Source of the DNA: Sphingomonas sp. CCH21-G11
Lineage (GTDB): Bacteria; Pseudomonadota; Alphaproteobacteria; Sphingomonadales; Sphingomonadaceae
Assembly (NCBI RefSeq): GCF_001555965.1
Contig: NZ_LSHX01000024.1
Span: forward strand, 1 to 64,000
Reading direction: 5' to 3'
DNA length: 64,000 nt
Shown: piece after piece, positions 1-8,595 of the stretch
Layout: every line of letters begins with the position of its first letter
How positions within the stretch are numbered: the first letter of the stretch is position 1
The notes under the pieces: model-generated
What the model was told of the DNA's origin: nothing
Seen by the model: the letters and a program-made list of their open reading frames with translations, nothing else
The model's database searches: none
Position numbers and translations under genes: made by a program

Positions 1-150
1 CAGCAGAACCAGCAGCAGCAACACCTCGACCGCCAGTGCGAACAGGATCGCGATGGCGCGCGGGCCGAGCCGCGATCGCCAGCGTCCGCGCCAACCCCGA
101 TCGGGCGGTGCGGCGGTCAGGCGATGAACTGGATCGACCGGCTGAAACAC
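1..150 (-). CDS. N-terminal fragment of an unidentified membrane-anchored protein (cut by window edge)
   Basis: A minus-strand frame is open from a GTG at 150 to the window edge. It predicts a short basic, proline-containing N-terminus followed by a hydrophobic stretch (AIAILFALAVEVLLLLVLL) like a single membrane anchor. The arrangement resembles the N-terminus of TonB-like energy transducers or other single-pass proteins, but only about 50 residues are visible, so no family can be given. The GTG start has no clear ribosome binding site, and another frame has an ATG farther upstream. The hydrophobic segment in this frame is the only positive evidence. Confidence 0.3.
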   Translation of the reverse strand, partial: MFQPVDPVHRLTAAPPDRGWRGRWRSRLGPRAIAILFALAVEVLLLLVLL

Positions 151-253
151 GCGAAACGAGCCCTGGGGTGAAGCGGATGCGCGCGGTGCGGCGCATTGCC
201 GTCCTTTTCGCCGAAATCCGCGGGCATTGCGACCGAAACCTTGCCACCGCCGC

Positions 254-448
254 TCACGGCAGCCCGCCGGTGATCGCCAGCGCCGCCAGCACCACGGCGG
301 CGAGGAGCGCCATCACCTGGATCAGGTTCCACGGCATGAAACCGGCGCGGTCGGGATCGCGGCGGTTGAACCGGCGGCGCTCCGCCACGCCCGCCACGAC
401 GGCCAGCGCCAGCGAAAGCGCGGCGGCGATCCAGAGTCCGACTTGCAT
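254..448 (-). CDS. small two-helix membrane protein, function unknown
   Basis: A 64-residue protein starting MQVGLWIAAALSLALAVVAG. It has two hydrophobic segments (about residues 3-20 and 44-62) separated by a charged loop with RRRFNRRDPDR, so it probably spans the inner membrane twice with a basic cytoplasmic loop. The ATG at 448 is preceded by a G-rich stretch that could serve as ribosome binding site; a longer in-frame extension reaches 589 but would overlap the start of the divergent methyltransferase-like gene at 510. I do not recognise the family. It is divergently oriented from the gene at 510, with about 60 bp between the starts. Confidence 0.55.
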   Translation of the reverse strand: MQVGLWIAAALSLALAVVAGVAERRRFNRRDPDRAGFMPWNLIQVMALLAAVVLAALAITGGLP

Positions 449-509
449 CGCGACCGCCCCTATCCCATCACTGCCGCACGACAAGACCCCCCGTAGCTGA
501 GGAGCCGTT

Positions 510-1322
510 ATGCGCACCCGTTTCGTCCTGATCGCCGCCCTTGCGTCCTGCGTCGGCATTGCCGGCGCGGCCGGCATCGCCGTCGCCAATCATCATGAGG
601 AAAGCCCGATCGCCGCGGCGGTCAAGGCGCCGACCCGCACGCCCGCCAATATGGCGCGCGACAAATATCGCCACCCGGTCGAGACGCTGACCTTTTTCGG
701 CGTCAAGCCGACCGACACCGTGGTCGAGCTGTGGCCCGGCGGCGGCTGGTATACGGAGATCCTGGCGCCGCTGACCAAGGGCAAGGGCACGCTCTATGCC
801 GCCGCGCCGATGCCCAACGGTTTTCGCGGGCTGAACGCGCTCAAGGAAAAGGACGCCGCGACCTATGGCGCGGTCAAGATGGCGGCGTTTCCGGCCAAGG
901 ACGGCGAACCAACCGTGCCCGATAACAGCGCCGACGTGGTGCTGACCTTCCGCAACGTCCATAACTGGCGCTTCGGTGGCACCGATCAGACCCAGGCCGC
1001 GTTCAACGCGATCTTCAAGATGCTGAAGCCGGGCGGGACGCTGGGCGTCGTCGAACACCGCCTGCCCGAAAGCCGCGACGGTGCGGCCGAGGAAAAGAGC
1101 GGCTATATGAAGACCAGTTCGGTCCTCGCCTATGCCAAGGCGGCGGGCTTCGAGCTGGTCGGCCAGTCGGAGGTCAACGCGAACCCGAAGGACACCGCGG
1201 ACTATCCCCAGGGCGTGTGGACGCTGCCCCCCAACTTCGCCGAGAAGGACAAGGATCGCGCCAAGTACGAGGCGATCGGCGAAAGCGACCGCATGACGAT
1301 CAAGTTCCGCAAGCCGGCCTGA
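510..1322 (+). CDS. exported class I SAM-methyltransferase-like protein
   Basis: A 270-residue protein with an N-terminal signal peptide (MRTRFVLIAALASCVGIAGA, cleavage probably near residue 26) followed by a Rossmann methyltransferase fold. The SAM-binding motif I is visible as VVELWPGGGWYTEILAP at about residues 71-87, and a post-motif region reads DVVLTFRNVHNW. This matches the predicted periplasmic methyltransferases (COG4798-like) found in many proteobacteria, whose substrates are not known. The ATG follows a good ribosome binding site (GAGGAG, 5 nt spacing). It is apparently monocistronic, with a strong terminator just downstream. An exported SAM-dependent enzyme is odd because SAM is cytoplasmic, so it may be a non-catalytic or differently acting relative. 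Confidence 0.85.
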   Translation: MRTRFVLIAALASCVGIAGAAGIAVANHHEESPIAAAVKAPTRTPANMARDKYRHPVETLTFFGVKPTDTVVELWPGGGWYTEILAPLTKGKGTLYAAAPMPNGFRGLNALKEKDAATYGAVKMAAFPAKDGEPTVPDNSADVVLTFRNVHNWRFGGTDQTQAAFNAIFKMLKPGGTLGVVEHRLPESRDGAAEEKSGYMKTSSVLAYAKAAGFELVGQSEVNANPKDTADYPQGVWTLPPNFAEKDKDRAKYEAIGESDRMTIKFRKPA

Positions 1323-1349
1323 CCAGCACGGCGTCATGCCAACAATTGA

Positions 1350-1379
1350 GGGGCGCTGCCGGCCGGCAGCGCCCCTTTT
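1350..1379 (+). terminator. intrinsic terminator after the methyltransferase-like gene
   Basis: A perfect 26-nt palindrome (13-nt arms beginning GGGGCGCTGCCGG) is directly followed by TTTT. It sits 27 nt after the stop codon and would end the transcript of the upstream gene. Confidence 0.85.
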
Positions 1380-1673
1380 CTTTCGCCCGAAAGCTGACCG
1401 GCAAAGGACACGGGAGGCAGGCCCCGACCGGCGTCGCGTCGTCAACCCGACCTCGTACCGGACTCCACCGGGCCGCATCGGCAACTCCGGGGCTTCCGCT
1501 CGCCCGGCGCAGGCTGGCCCTCAGCACGAGGCCCGAGAGACGCACTGAGGTCGATCGAGGTCGTGAGCGGATGAACGGCGGATTTCGGCGGGAGGACCGG
1601 CCGGCCGGAACTGGGTGGAAAGCGGACTGTCGGGTTGCACTCCAAGCGAGGAGACAACAAACGTTAAGCTCGG
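1380..1673. other. intergenic stretch with no convincing gene
   Basis: About 290 bp between the terminator and the convergent GNAT gene. Short open frames occur on both strands but their translations look like out-of-frame high-GC noise (arginine, serine and proline rich). A phrase reading TGGAAAGCGGACTGTC near 1617-1632 resembles short repeated phrases I associate with sphingomonad intergenic DNA, but this cannot be confirmed here. Confidence 0.5.
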
Positions 1674-2141
1674 TCAGTCGATCAATTTTGACATGCTGTA
1701 ATTGTGCATGGCAACGCCATTGTAGGTGAAGTCGTTGCGAGCTTCGACAACGAAGCCTCGACGTTCGAAAAGACGGCGAGCGCCTTCGCTCGCTTCGACG
1801 AAAAGCGTCGTTATCCCAGCTGCTTTGGCCGCGCTTTCCAATGCCGCATAGATCGCCGAGCCGACACCCTGTCCCGTTATATCGGGTCGGCAATACAGGT
1901 GATCGATATGTCCATTCGCCTCCAAGTCCCCATACCCTGCTAGGGCACCATCGTCATCGACGGCAACCAAGAATATTCTGTCGCGAGCCTGCTGCACGTA
2001 CTTGTCAGGCTCAGGCTTGGACGGGCTCCACGCATCAACCTGTTCGGAGGAATAATAGGCCAGCCCAGCTTGACGGACCGACGCATGAAAAAGACTGGCG
2101 AGGGCCTCGGAGTCTGAAGCCTCGAATGGCCGTATATGCAT
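1674..2141 (-). CDS. GNAT-family N-acetyltransferase
   Basis: A 155-residue single-domain GNAT acetyltransferase, which would transfer an acetyl group from acetyl-CoA to an amine of unknown identity. It starts MHIRPFEASDSEALASLFH, as is typical of the family. The acetyl-CoA binding motif A is seen as DITGQGVGSAIYAALESAA at about residues 88-106, preceded by beta-strand 4 (GHIDHLYCRPD). The C-terminal part (RRLFERRGFVVEARNDF) matches motif B. Codon use and base composition are clearly lower in GC than in the flanking genes, which suggests later acquisition. It converges with the methyltransferase-like gene and stands alone. Confidence 0.9.
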   Translation of the reverse strand: MHIRPFEASDSEALASLFHASVRQAGLAYYSSEQVDAWSPSKPEPDKYVQQARDRIFLVAVDDDGALAGYGDLEANGHIDHLYCRPDITGQGVGSAIYAALESAAKAAGITTLFVEASEGARRLFERRGFVVEARNDFTYNGVAMHNYSMSKLID

Positions 2142-2309
2142 CTGTCACGACTACGTCCGGTCTCGGGTGGACTGCAATCCTTCTCGCTATGTCCGCGATG
2201 GGGTCGACAGCCGACCGGCAGCTTTTGCGTCTACGGCCTGGCTGAAATTGGCCGGCGCTTAACGGCTTGGGCCGGGACAATGAACGCGCCCCGCCGCCCC
2301 CGGTCGGCG

Positions 2310-2879
2310 TCAGCCCAGCTTTTCGATCTTCGATTGCAGGTCGGCCAACTGGGCACGCAGCGCCGCGATTTCGGCGTCCTTGCCGACGCCGCCCTCGGCT
2401 GTCGGTGCTGCGGGCGCCGCGTCGCTGGGCGACCCGCCCGGCTTGAATGCGGAGGTCGCGGCTTCGAACATCGCCATGTTGCGCTTGGCCATTTCGGCGA
2501 ACGGCGAATTGGCGAACGCGCCCTCGACCGCCGACTTGAACTGTTCCTGGTTGCGGCGAAAGCTCTCCATCGACGCTTCCAGATAGCCCGGCACCATCGC
2601 CTGCATCGAATCGCCATAAAGCGCGATCAGCTGGCGCAGGAAATTGACCGGCAGCATCGTCTGGCCGCGCGCTTCCTCTTCCATGATGATCTGCGTCAGG
2701 ACATTATGCGTGATGTCCTCCTCGCTCTTCGCGTCGATCACCTTGAAGTCGCGCCCCTCGCGAGTCATCGCGGCGAGGTGGTCGAGGGTGATGTAGGACG
2801 AGGTTTCGGTGTTGTAGAGCCGGCGATTGGCGTATTTCTTGATGATGACGGGACCGCCCGCGGCGGATTGCTTCTTCAT
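2310..2879 (-). CDS. phaR: PhaR, polyhydroxyalkanoate synthesis repressor
   Basis: A 189-residue regulator of PHA storage. The N-terminal domain (VIIKKYANRRLYNTETSSYI at about residues 11-30, then TLDHLAAMTREG) is the highly conserved PHB/PHA accumulation regulator DNA-binding domain. The middle (LPVNFLRQLIALYGDSMQAMVPGYLE) is the associated PHB_acc domain that contacts PHB or phasin-covered granules. The C-terminus has a disordered Ala/Pro stretch and a coiled coil (EIAALRAQLADLQSKIEKLG). In characterised relatives PhaR represses phasin and PHA genes until granules titrate it away. The start at 2879 (MKKQSAAGG) was chosen because the conserved domain begins immediately after. Only 19 bp separates it from the divergent PhaC-like gene. 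Confidence 0.92.
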   Translation of the reverse strand: MKKQSAAGGPVIIKKYANRRLYNTETSSYITLDHLAAMTREGRDFKVIDAKSEEDITHNVLTQIIMEEEARGQTMLPVNFLRQLIALYGDSMQAMVPGYLEASMESFRRNQEQFKSAVEGAFANSPFAEMAKRNMAMFEAATSAFKPGGSPSDAAPAAPTAEGGVGKDAEIAALRAQLADLQSKIEKLG

Positions 2880-2898
2880 GGGATGAAAGCCCTCGACT

Positions 2899-3990
2899 GT
2901 GTCAGATCCGAGCCTATCATCATTTCTTGCGGCACCGCAACACGGCCCCCGCCCCCTGCCCCTGTTTCTTGCCATGTTGCAGCGGGAAACCGCAGCATGC
3001 GCCGCGCGCCGCCGCGCCGCACTGGCCGGGCTCGCCGCCTATCAGGCCGCGCCGCGCGTGGCGCGCGCGCCGGCGGGCCGGGAAATTGCGCGGTGCGGTC
3101 GGGTCAGCGTGCGTGACCATGGCGGCGCGGCGGCATCGGGGCGGCCGGTGCTGCTGGTCCCGTCGCTGATCAACGCGCCGTTCATCCTCGACCTGTCGCC
3201 TGGCCGCTCGCTGGTCGCGTGGCTGGCCGCGCGCGGGCTGCGCGCGATGCTGGTCGACTGGGGCACGCCCGATCCCGCCGAGCGCGACGAGGATATCTCC
3301 GCGCACGTCGCCGACCGGCTCGTCCCGCTGATCGACGCGGTGACGCAGGATGCGGGGGCCGAACCCTTGCTGGTCGGCTATTGCCTGGGCGGCACGATGG
3401 CGATCGCGGCGGCGGCGCTGCGCCCGGTCGCCGCCCTCGCCCTCATCGCCGCGCCGTGGCACTATTCGGGCTTTGGCGAGCCTGCGCGCGCGCAGATCGG
3501 GCGGCTTTGGGCCCAGACGCAGCCGGTATGCGACGCGTTGGGACTGGTCCCGATGGAGGTGCTGCAGGCCTGTTTCTGGCAGCTCGATCCCGCGCGCACG
3601 ATCGCCAAATACGAACGTTTCGCCACGCTTGATCCTGACGACGCGGCCGCGCGCGACTTCGTGGTGCTGGAGGATTGGGCCAATGGCGGCGCGCCGCTGA
3701 CCTATGGCGCGGGCGCGCAGATGTTCGAGCAGTTCTTCGCCGCCGATACGCCCGGTCGCGGCGCGTGGCAGGTTGCGGGCACGCCGGTCGATCCGCACGC
3801 GATCGACATCCCGACAATCGAGTTCGTCGCGCGCAACGACCGCATCGTCCCCGCCGCCAGTGCGCTCGGTCGCGGCGAGGTCCGCCCGCTCGATGCCGGC
3901 CATGTCGGTATGGTCGTCGGCCAGCGCGCCCGCGACCAGCTCTGGGCACCGCTCGCGGACTGGTTATCGGGGATCGCGCTCGCTAGATAG
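2899..3990 (+). CDS. short PhaC-like alpha/beta hydrolase (PHA synthase family)
   Basis: A 363-residue alpha/beta hydrolase whose nucleophile elbow is GYCLGG with Cys162. This is the PHA-synthase lipase-like box, in which cysteine replaces serine. Candidate Asp (in VARNDRIVP) and His (in [10 protein letters not shown]) complete the triad. The segment [24 protein letters not shown] corresponds to the PhaC core strand-helix. It is far shorter than class I PhaC (about 560-600 residues) because the large N-terminal domain is missing, leaving only [15 protein letters not shown] before the core. Start is a GTG at 2899; the next ATG (2972) would remove the conserved PRPLPLFL stretch. The divergent phaR and downstream thiolase support a role in PHA or hydroxyacyl-CoA metabolism, but polymerase activity is uncertain. 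Confidence 0.8.
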   Translation: MSDPSLSSFLAAPQHGPRPLPLFLAMLQRETAACAARRRAALAGLAAYQAAPRVARAPAGREIARCGRVSVRDHGGAAASGRPVLLVPSLINAPFILDLSPGRSLVAWLAARGLRAMLVDWGTPDPAERDEDISAHVADRLVPLIDAVTQDAGAEPLLVGYCLGGTMAIAAAALRPVAALALIAAPWHYSGFGEPARAQIGRLWAQTQPVCDALGLVPMEVLQACFWQLDPARTIAKYERFATLDPDDAAARDFVVLEDWANGGAPLTYGAGAQMFEQFFAADTPGRGAWQVAGTPVDPHAIDIPTIEFVARNDRIVPAASALGRGEVRPLDAGHVGMVVGQRARDQLWAPLADWLSGIALAR

Positions 3991-4054
3991 GCGCGATCCG
4001 ACTCAGATCGGTGCCCCGCCAGAGGGCGTCAACCCGCGACAGGAGCCCATGCCC

Positions 4055-5227
4055 ATGACCGACATCGTCATCACCGCCGCCAAGCGCACGCCCGTCGGCA
4101 GTTTCCTGGGCGCGTTCGCCGCCACCCCCGCGCACGAACTGGGGCGGGTCGCGATCGAGGCGGCACTGGCGGCGTCGGGCGTCAGCGGCGATGAGGTGTC
4201 CGAAGTCATCATGGGCCAGGTGCTCACCGCCGCGCAGGGGCAGAACCCCGCGCGCCAGGCGTCGATGGCGGCCGGCGTGCCCAAGGAAGTGCCGGCATGG
4301 GGCGTCAACCAGGTCTGCGGATCGGGCCTGCGCGCGGTCGCGCTCGCGGCCCAGGCGGTGGCCAATGGCGATGCGACCATCGTCGTCGCGGGCGGCCAGG
4401 AATCGATGTCGATGAGCCCGCACGCCCAGTCGCTGCGCCCCGGCACCAAGATGGGCGACCTGAGCCTCGTCGACACGATGATCAAGGACGGGCTGATGGA
4501 CGTCTTCAACGGCTATCACATGGGGATGACCGCGGAGAACCTGGCCGAGCAATATCAGATCACGCGCGGCGAGCAGGACGAATTCGCCGTCCGCTCGCAG
4601 AACCTGGCGGAAGCCGCGCGCAGCGAAGGCCGCTTCGCCGGCCAGATCGCGCCGGTGACGGTCAAGGGCCGCAAGGGCGACACCGTCATCGACCAGGACG
4701 AATATATCCGCGCCGGGGCGACGATCGACGGGGTGTCGGGCCTGCGTCCTGCGTTCAAGAAGGACGGGACGGTGACCGCCGCCAACGCCAGCGGACTCAA
4801 TGACGGGGCGGCCGCGCTCGTCGTGATGCGCCGCGAGGAAGCCGAGCGCCGGGGCGCGCCGATCCTGGCCCGCATCGCCAGCTGGGCGTCGGCGGGCGTC
4901 GATCCGTCGATCATGGGCATCGGCCCGGTCCCCGCGAGCCGGCGCGCGCTCGAGAAGGCGGGCTGGACGATCGCCGATCTCGACCTCATCGAGGCGAACG
5001 AGGCGTTCGCCGCCCAGGCGCTGGCGGTCGGCAAGGAAATGGGTTGGGACCCCGACCGGATCAACGTCAACGGCGGCGCGATCGCGATCGGCCATCCGAT
5101 CGGCGCATCGGGCGCGCGCGTGCTGACCACGCTGCTCCACGAAATGGTCCGGCGCGACGCGAAAAAGGGAATCGCCACGCTGTGCATCGGCGGCGGCATG
5201 GGAATCGCGATGTGCGTGGAACGCTGA
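4055..5227 (+). CDS. phaA: acetyl-CoA C-acetyltransferase (thiolase)
   Basis: A 390-residue biosynthetic-type thiolase catalysing reversible condensation of two acetyl-CoA to acetoacetyl-CoA. The acyl-accepting cysteine is Cys88 in [11 protein letters not shown]; the His and second Cys appear in [16 protein letters not shown] and [10 protein letters not shown] near the C-terminus. Full length agrees with PhaA/AtoB (about 390-395). The second of two closely spaced ATGs (4049 and 4055) has the better spacing from AGGAG at 4041-4045. It lies 64 bp after the PhaC-like gene in the same direction and is probably co-transcribed, feeding PHB synthesis or ketone-body style metabolism. Symbol phaA is given by context; atoB-type function is equally possible. 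Confidence 0.92.
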   Translation: MTDIVITAAKRTPVGSFLGAFAATPAHELGRVAIEAALAASGVSGDEVSEVIMGQVLTAAQGQNPARQASMAAGVPKEVPAWGVNQVCGSGLRAVALAAQAVANGDATIVVAGGQESMSMSPHAQSLRPGTKMGDLSLVDTMIKDGLMDVFNGYHMGMTAENLAEQYQITRGEQDEFAVRSQNLAEAARSEGRFAGQIAPVTVKGRKGDTVIDQDEYIRAGATIDGVSGLRPAFKKDGTVTAANASGLNDGAAALVVMRREEAERRGAPILARIASWASAGVDPSIMGIGPVPASRRALEKAGWTIADLDLIEANEAFAAQALAVGKEMGWDPDRINVNGGAIAIGHPIGASGARVLTTLLHEMVRRDAKKGIATLCIGGGMGIAMCVER

Positions 5228-5278
5228 GGGCGATTCGCCCGGCGGTTGCACTCACGTAATATCTGGAAAGCGAAAGGT

Positions 5279-5314
5279 GGCGTGCGCGAACGATTCGCGC
5301 GCGCCATTTATTTT
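5279..5314 (+). terminator. intrinsic terminator after thiolase
   Basis: A 12-bp stem (GGCGTGCGCGAA with TTCGCGCGCGCC, one G-U pair) and a 3-nt loop are followed by ATTTATTTT. It lies about 50 nt after the thiolase stop codon. Confidence 0.8.
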
Positions 5315-5460
5315 GCATTGCAGCAATGTGACATTGGTACCACAGGTTCGGGCTAAATTCGTTTCGTTCCCGCGGCGAAACCTTGCCAGAATCTGAACAA
5401 TCCCATCAGTTAGCGACGAAGCGGTGGAAATCGCTGCCACGCACGACAACCATGGGGTCA

Positions 5461-8400
5461 ATGAAAATGAAAATCAGCCAGTTGCTGTCTGCAACGGCGC
5501 TTGCCGGCGCCGTTGCGTTTTTCCCTCAGTCCGCCATCGCGCAGGACCAGGAAACGACTGAAGAAAGCCGCGAGCTTCCGGCAACTGAGAATGAGAATCC
5601 GGAAGAGATCGTCGTCACCGGCTCGCGCATCCGCCGCACGTCGTTCGATCTGTTCGAACCGACCATTTCGATCGGTTCCCAGTATCTCGAAGACCGCGGT
5701 CTGACCAACGTCGCCGACGCGCTGAACGAACTGCCGGGTTTCCGCGGCTCGGTCACGCCGAACGGCGCGCAGGGCGGTTTCGGCCAGGGCGTCAATTTCA
5801 TCAACTCCTTCGGTCTCGGTTCGAACCGCACGCTGACCCTGATCAACGGCCGCCGCGTGGTGTCGTCGAACGTCACGACCATCTTCGGCAACGCCGCGCC
5901 GGGTACGCAGGTCGACCTCAACATCGTCAACCCGATCCTGGTCGAGCGAATCGACCGCGTCGCGATCGGCGGCGCCCCGATTTACGGTTCGGACGCAATC
6001 GCGGGCACGCTCAACGTCATCACGAAGAACCGGTTCAACAAGCTGGAGATTCAGGGCACCGCCGCCGTCACCGAATATGGTGACAATTTCCGGTACAATT
6101 TCTCGGCCGGCTACGGCCACGATTTTGCCGGCGGTCGGGGCAACATCTCGATCGCGGCGAGCTATGAAGAGGTCGACGGCGTCCTGACCAACGACCGGCC
6201 TTTCCTGCGCAATGGTGTCGGCGGCCAGCTGAACCCGACCTCGGCTCTGGCGGCGCAGCTCGGGCCGGCGGGTCGTACGCCGCTCAACGACGGCCGCATC
6301 AATCCGAACATCGGGTTCAACGACAGCGCGAGCGACGGCTTCCCCGGCACCGTGCTGGTGACCCGCGCGGGCATCCCCTCGCTCAGCCGCGGCGGCGTGA
6401 TCGCCAACATCGGCGCGCTGCGGCCGCTCGACTTCAATTACCAGTTCGCGCCGGACGGCACGCTGATCCCGTATGACCGCGGCACGCTGTATGGCGGCGT
6501 CATCACGGCCGCGGCTTCACGCAACTCGGACGGTGACGGCTTCGTCTTCAACGACTTCACCCAGATCACCAGCAATGTCCGCCGCATTTCGGCCAATCTG
6601 TTCACGAATTACGAGCTGACCGACAATATCCGCGTGTTCGCCGAGGGCCTGTACTTCAACGGTCGCGGCGACGAGCTGATCCAGCAGCAGTCGTTCCAGT
6701 CGACGCTGTTCGGCGGTGCCAGCGGCCCGCTGACCTTCAGCGTCAACAACCCGCTGCTGTCGACCCAGGCGCGCAACCTCCTGGTCGCCAACGGCTACTC
6801 GACCTTCCGCGTCAGCCGCATCAACCTTGACCTCGGCGACGCGACCGGCGTTTCGGAAAATGACCTGTATCGCGTCGTCGGCGGCACCGACGGCACGTTC
6901 GAGGCGTTCGGGCGCTCGTTCAACTTCGAAGTCACAGGCACGTGGGGCCGCACCGACTATCGGGATATCTCTCAGCAGATCAACCAGCAGAACTTCGTCA
7001 ACGCGATCAACGGCTGCGTGACCAACCCGACGGTCAACGCAACGCCGGGCTTCACGCCCACGGCCGACGCGCGCTGCGTCCCGCTGAGCGTTTTCGGCGA
7101 AGGTGCGCCGTCGCGTGCGGCCTCGGCCTATGTGATCCAGGACACCATCGCCAACAGCCGCGTCGAACAATGGGTCATCAACGCCAACGTCGGCGGCTCG
7201 CCCTTCGACCTGTTCGGCAACCCGGTCAGCTTCAACGTCGGCTATGAACACCGCGACGAAAGCGCAAATTTCGTTCCCGATCCCTTCCTGCAGCAAGGTC
7301 TGGGCCGTTCGGTCGCGATCCTGCCGACCAGTGGTTCGTTCAACCTCGATGAAGTGTTCGGCGAAATTAACTTGCCGATCTTCACGCCGAACAACGATTT
7401 CTTCTTCCACAATCTCGAACTGTTCGCGCGCGGTCGCTATGTCGACAACACCGTGAACGGCGGGTTCTTTGCCTGGGCGGCGGGCGGCACCTTCTCGCCG
7501 ATCAAGGACGTCCAGTTCCGCGGCAACTATACGAAGTCGTTCCGCGCACCCGCCGTCGTCGAGCTGTTCGCGCCGGTGACCAATACCTTCACCACAGTCG
7601 CCGACCTTTGCGCGCCGGGGAACATCAACGCGGGTCCGGTGCCGGACATCCGGTCGCGCAACTGCGCCGCCTTCCTCGCCCGCTTCCCCAACGCGACCCC
7701 GCTCAGCGCGGCAACGGCAACCGTGCCGGGTCGTTCAGGCGGCAACTCGGCGCTGTTGAACGAAGAAGCCAACAGCTTCACCTTCGGCGTGGTCGTGCGG
7801 CCGCGCTTCATCCCCGGACTGGTCGTTTCGGTCGACTATCTCGATATCGATCTGAGCCAGCCGATCGCCAACCTGACCGTCGCACAGATCGTTTCGGGTT
7901 GCTTCGACAATGCGAACTTCAATGCCGACGATCCGGCGAACGGCAACAGCTTCTGCTCGCAAATCCGTCGCGATGCGAATGGCCAGGTTCCCGCCGATCC
8001 CGCCAATCCGGCGGTGACCAGCGGCTTCGTCAACGGCCAGCGTGTCCTGTTCGAGGGCATTCAGGCCGAGGCCGACTATGTCACCAAGCTCACCGGCCTG
8101 AAGGTGCCGGGCAGCGTCTCGATGGCGGGCAGCCTGTTCTACGTGAAGCGCCGTATCGTCGACACGACGGGTATCGCACCGGCACGTTCGGACGGCATCC
8201 TTGGCGATCCGGAATTCCAGGGTCAGCTGCGTCTGCGTTACTTCAACGACAGCTTCGCGATCTCGACCAACATCAATTATACCGGCGAACAGCTCGTTTC
8301 GCGCTTCAATCGCGCCCCTGGCCCGAACGACAACCGCGAATTCGACCAGTATGACGATTACGTGACGATCGACGCCAGCATCAGCTTCGACGTGAACGAA

Positions 8401-8535
8401 ACGTTCCAGCTCAGCGGCTCGGTCACCAACCTGACCAACCGCGTCGGTCAGGAATATTTCGGGATCATCGCCCCGGCATCCGTCAACGACCCGTTCGGAC
8501 GCCGTTTCGCGATCACGGCGCGCGTTCGCTACTGA
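5461..8535 (+). CDS. TonB-dependent outer-membrane receptor
   Basis: A roughly 1024-residue outer-membrane receptor for active uptake of an unknown ligand powered by TonB-ExbBD. A signal peptide (MKMKISQLLSATALAGAVAF, ending near ...SAIAQ) is followed by an acidic linker and the plug domain beginning EEIVVTGSRIRRTSFDLFEP; plug landmarks VADALNELPGFRG and LINGRRVV are visible. The rest is a 22-strand beta-barrel ending in ...FAITARVRY, with the terminal aromatic residue recognised by BAM. Three in-frame ATGs lie at 5452, 5461 and 5467; I chose 5461. A strong terminator follows. No neighbouring uptake genes reveal the substrate. The ligand could be a siderophore, oligosaccharide or peptide. Confidence 0.92.
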   Translation: MKMKISQLLSATALAGAVAFFPQSAIAQDQETTEESRELPATENENPEEIVVTGSRIRRTSFDLFEPTISIGSQYLEDRGLTNVADALNELPGFRGSVTPNGAQGGFGQGVNFINSFGLGSNRTLTLINGRRVVSSNVTTIFGNAAPGTQVDLNIVNPILVERIDRVAIGGAPIYGSDAIAGTLNVITKNRFNKLEIQGTAAVTEYGDNFRYNFSAGYGHDFAGGRGNISIAASYEEVDGVLTNDRPFLRNGVGGQLNPTSALAAQLGPAGRTPLNDGRINPNIGFNDSASDGFPGTVLVTRAGIPSLSRGGVIANIGALRPLDFNYQFAPDGTLIPYDRGTLYGGVITAAASRNSDGDGFVFNDFTQITSNVRRISANLFTNYELTDNIRVFAEGLYFNGRGDELIQQQSFQSTLFGGASGPLTFSVNNPLLSTQARNLLVANGYSTFRVSRINLDLGDATGVSENDLYRVVGGTDGTFEAFGRSFNFEVTGTWGRTDYRDISQQINQQNFVNAINGCVTNPTVNATPGFTPTADARCVPLSVFGEGAPSRAASAYVIQDTIANSRVEQWVINANVGGSPFDLFGNPVSFNVGYEHRDESANFVPDPFLQQGLGRSVAILPTSGSFNLDEVFGEINLPIFTPNNDFFFHNLELFARGRYVDNTVNGGFFAWAAGGTFSPIKDVQFRGNYTKSFRAPAVVELFAPVTNTFTTVADLCAPGNINAGPVPDIRSRNCAAFLARFPNATPLSAATATVPGRSGGNSALLNEEANSFTFGVVVRPRFIPGLVVSVDYLDIDLSQPIANLTVAQIVSGCFDNANFNADDPANGNSFCSQIRRDANGQVPADPANPAVTSGFVNGQRVLFEGIQAEADYVTKLTGLKVPGSVSMAGSLFYVKRRIVDTTGIAPARSDGILGDPEFQGQLRLRYFNDSFAISTNINYTGEQLVSRFNRAPGPNDNREFDQYDDYVTIDASISFDVNETFQLSGSVTNLTNRVGQEYFGIIAPASVNDPFGRRFAITARVRY

Positions 8536-8556
8536 TCCGTTCGTTCAACGCATTCC

Positions 8557-8591
8557 GGGCCGTCCGCCACAAGGCGGGCGGCCCTTTTTTT
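8557..8591 (+). terminator. intrinsic terminator after the first TonB receptor
   Basis: A GC-rich 12-bp stem (GGGCCGTCCGCC, loop ACAA, GGCGGGCGGCCC) is followed by seven T. It lies 21 nt after the receptor stop, and the convergent alanine racemase stop is 5 bp beyond it. Confidence 0.9.
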
Positions 8592-8595
8592 CGTG

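Noticed and set aside
1300..1893. A 197-codon minus-strand frame overlapping the GNAT 3-prime end and the intergenic gap
   Set aside because: Overlaps the GNAT gene and a strong terminator; translation is Arg/Ser/Pro-rich noise.
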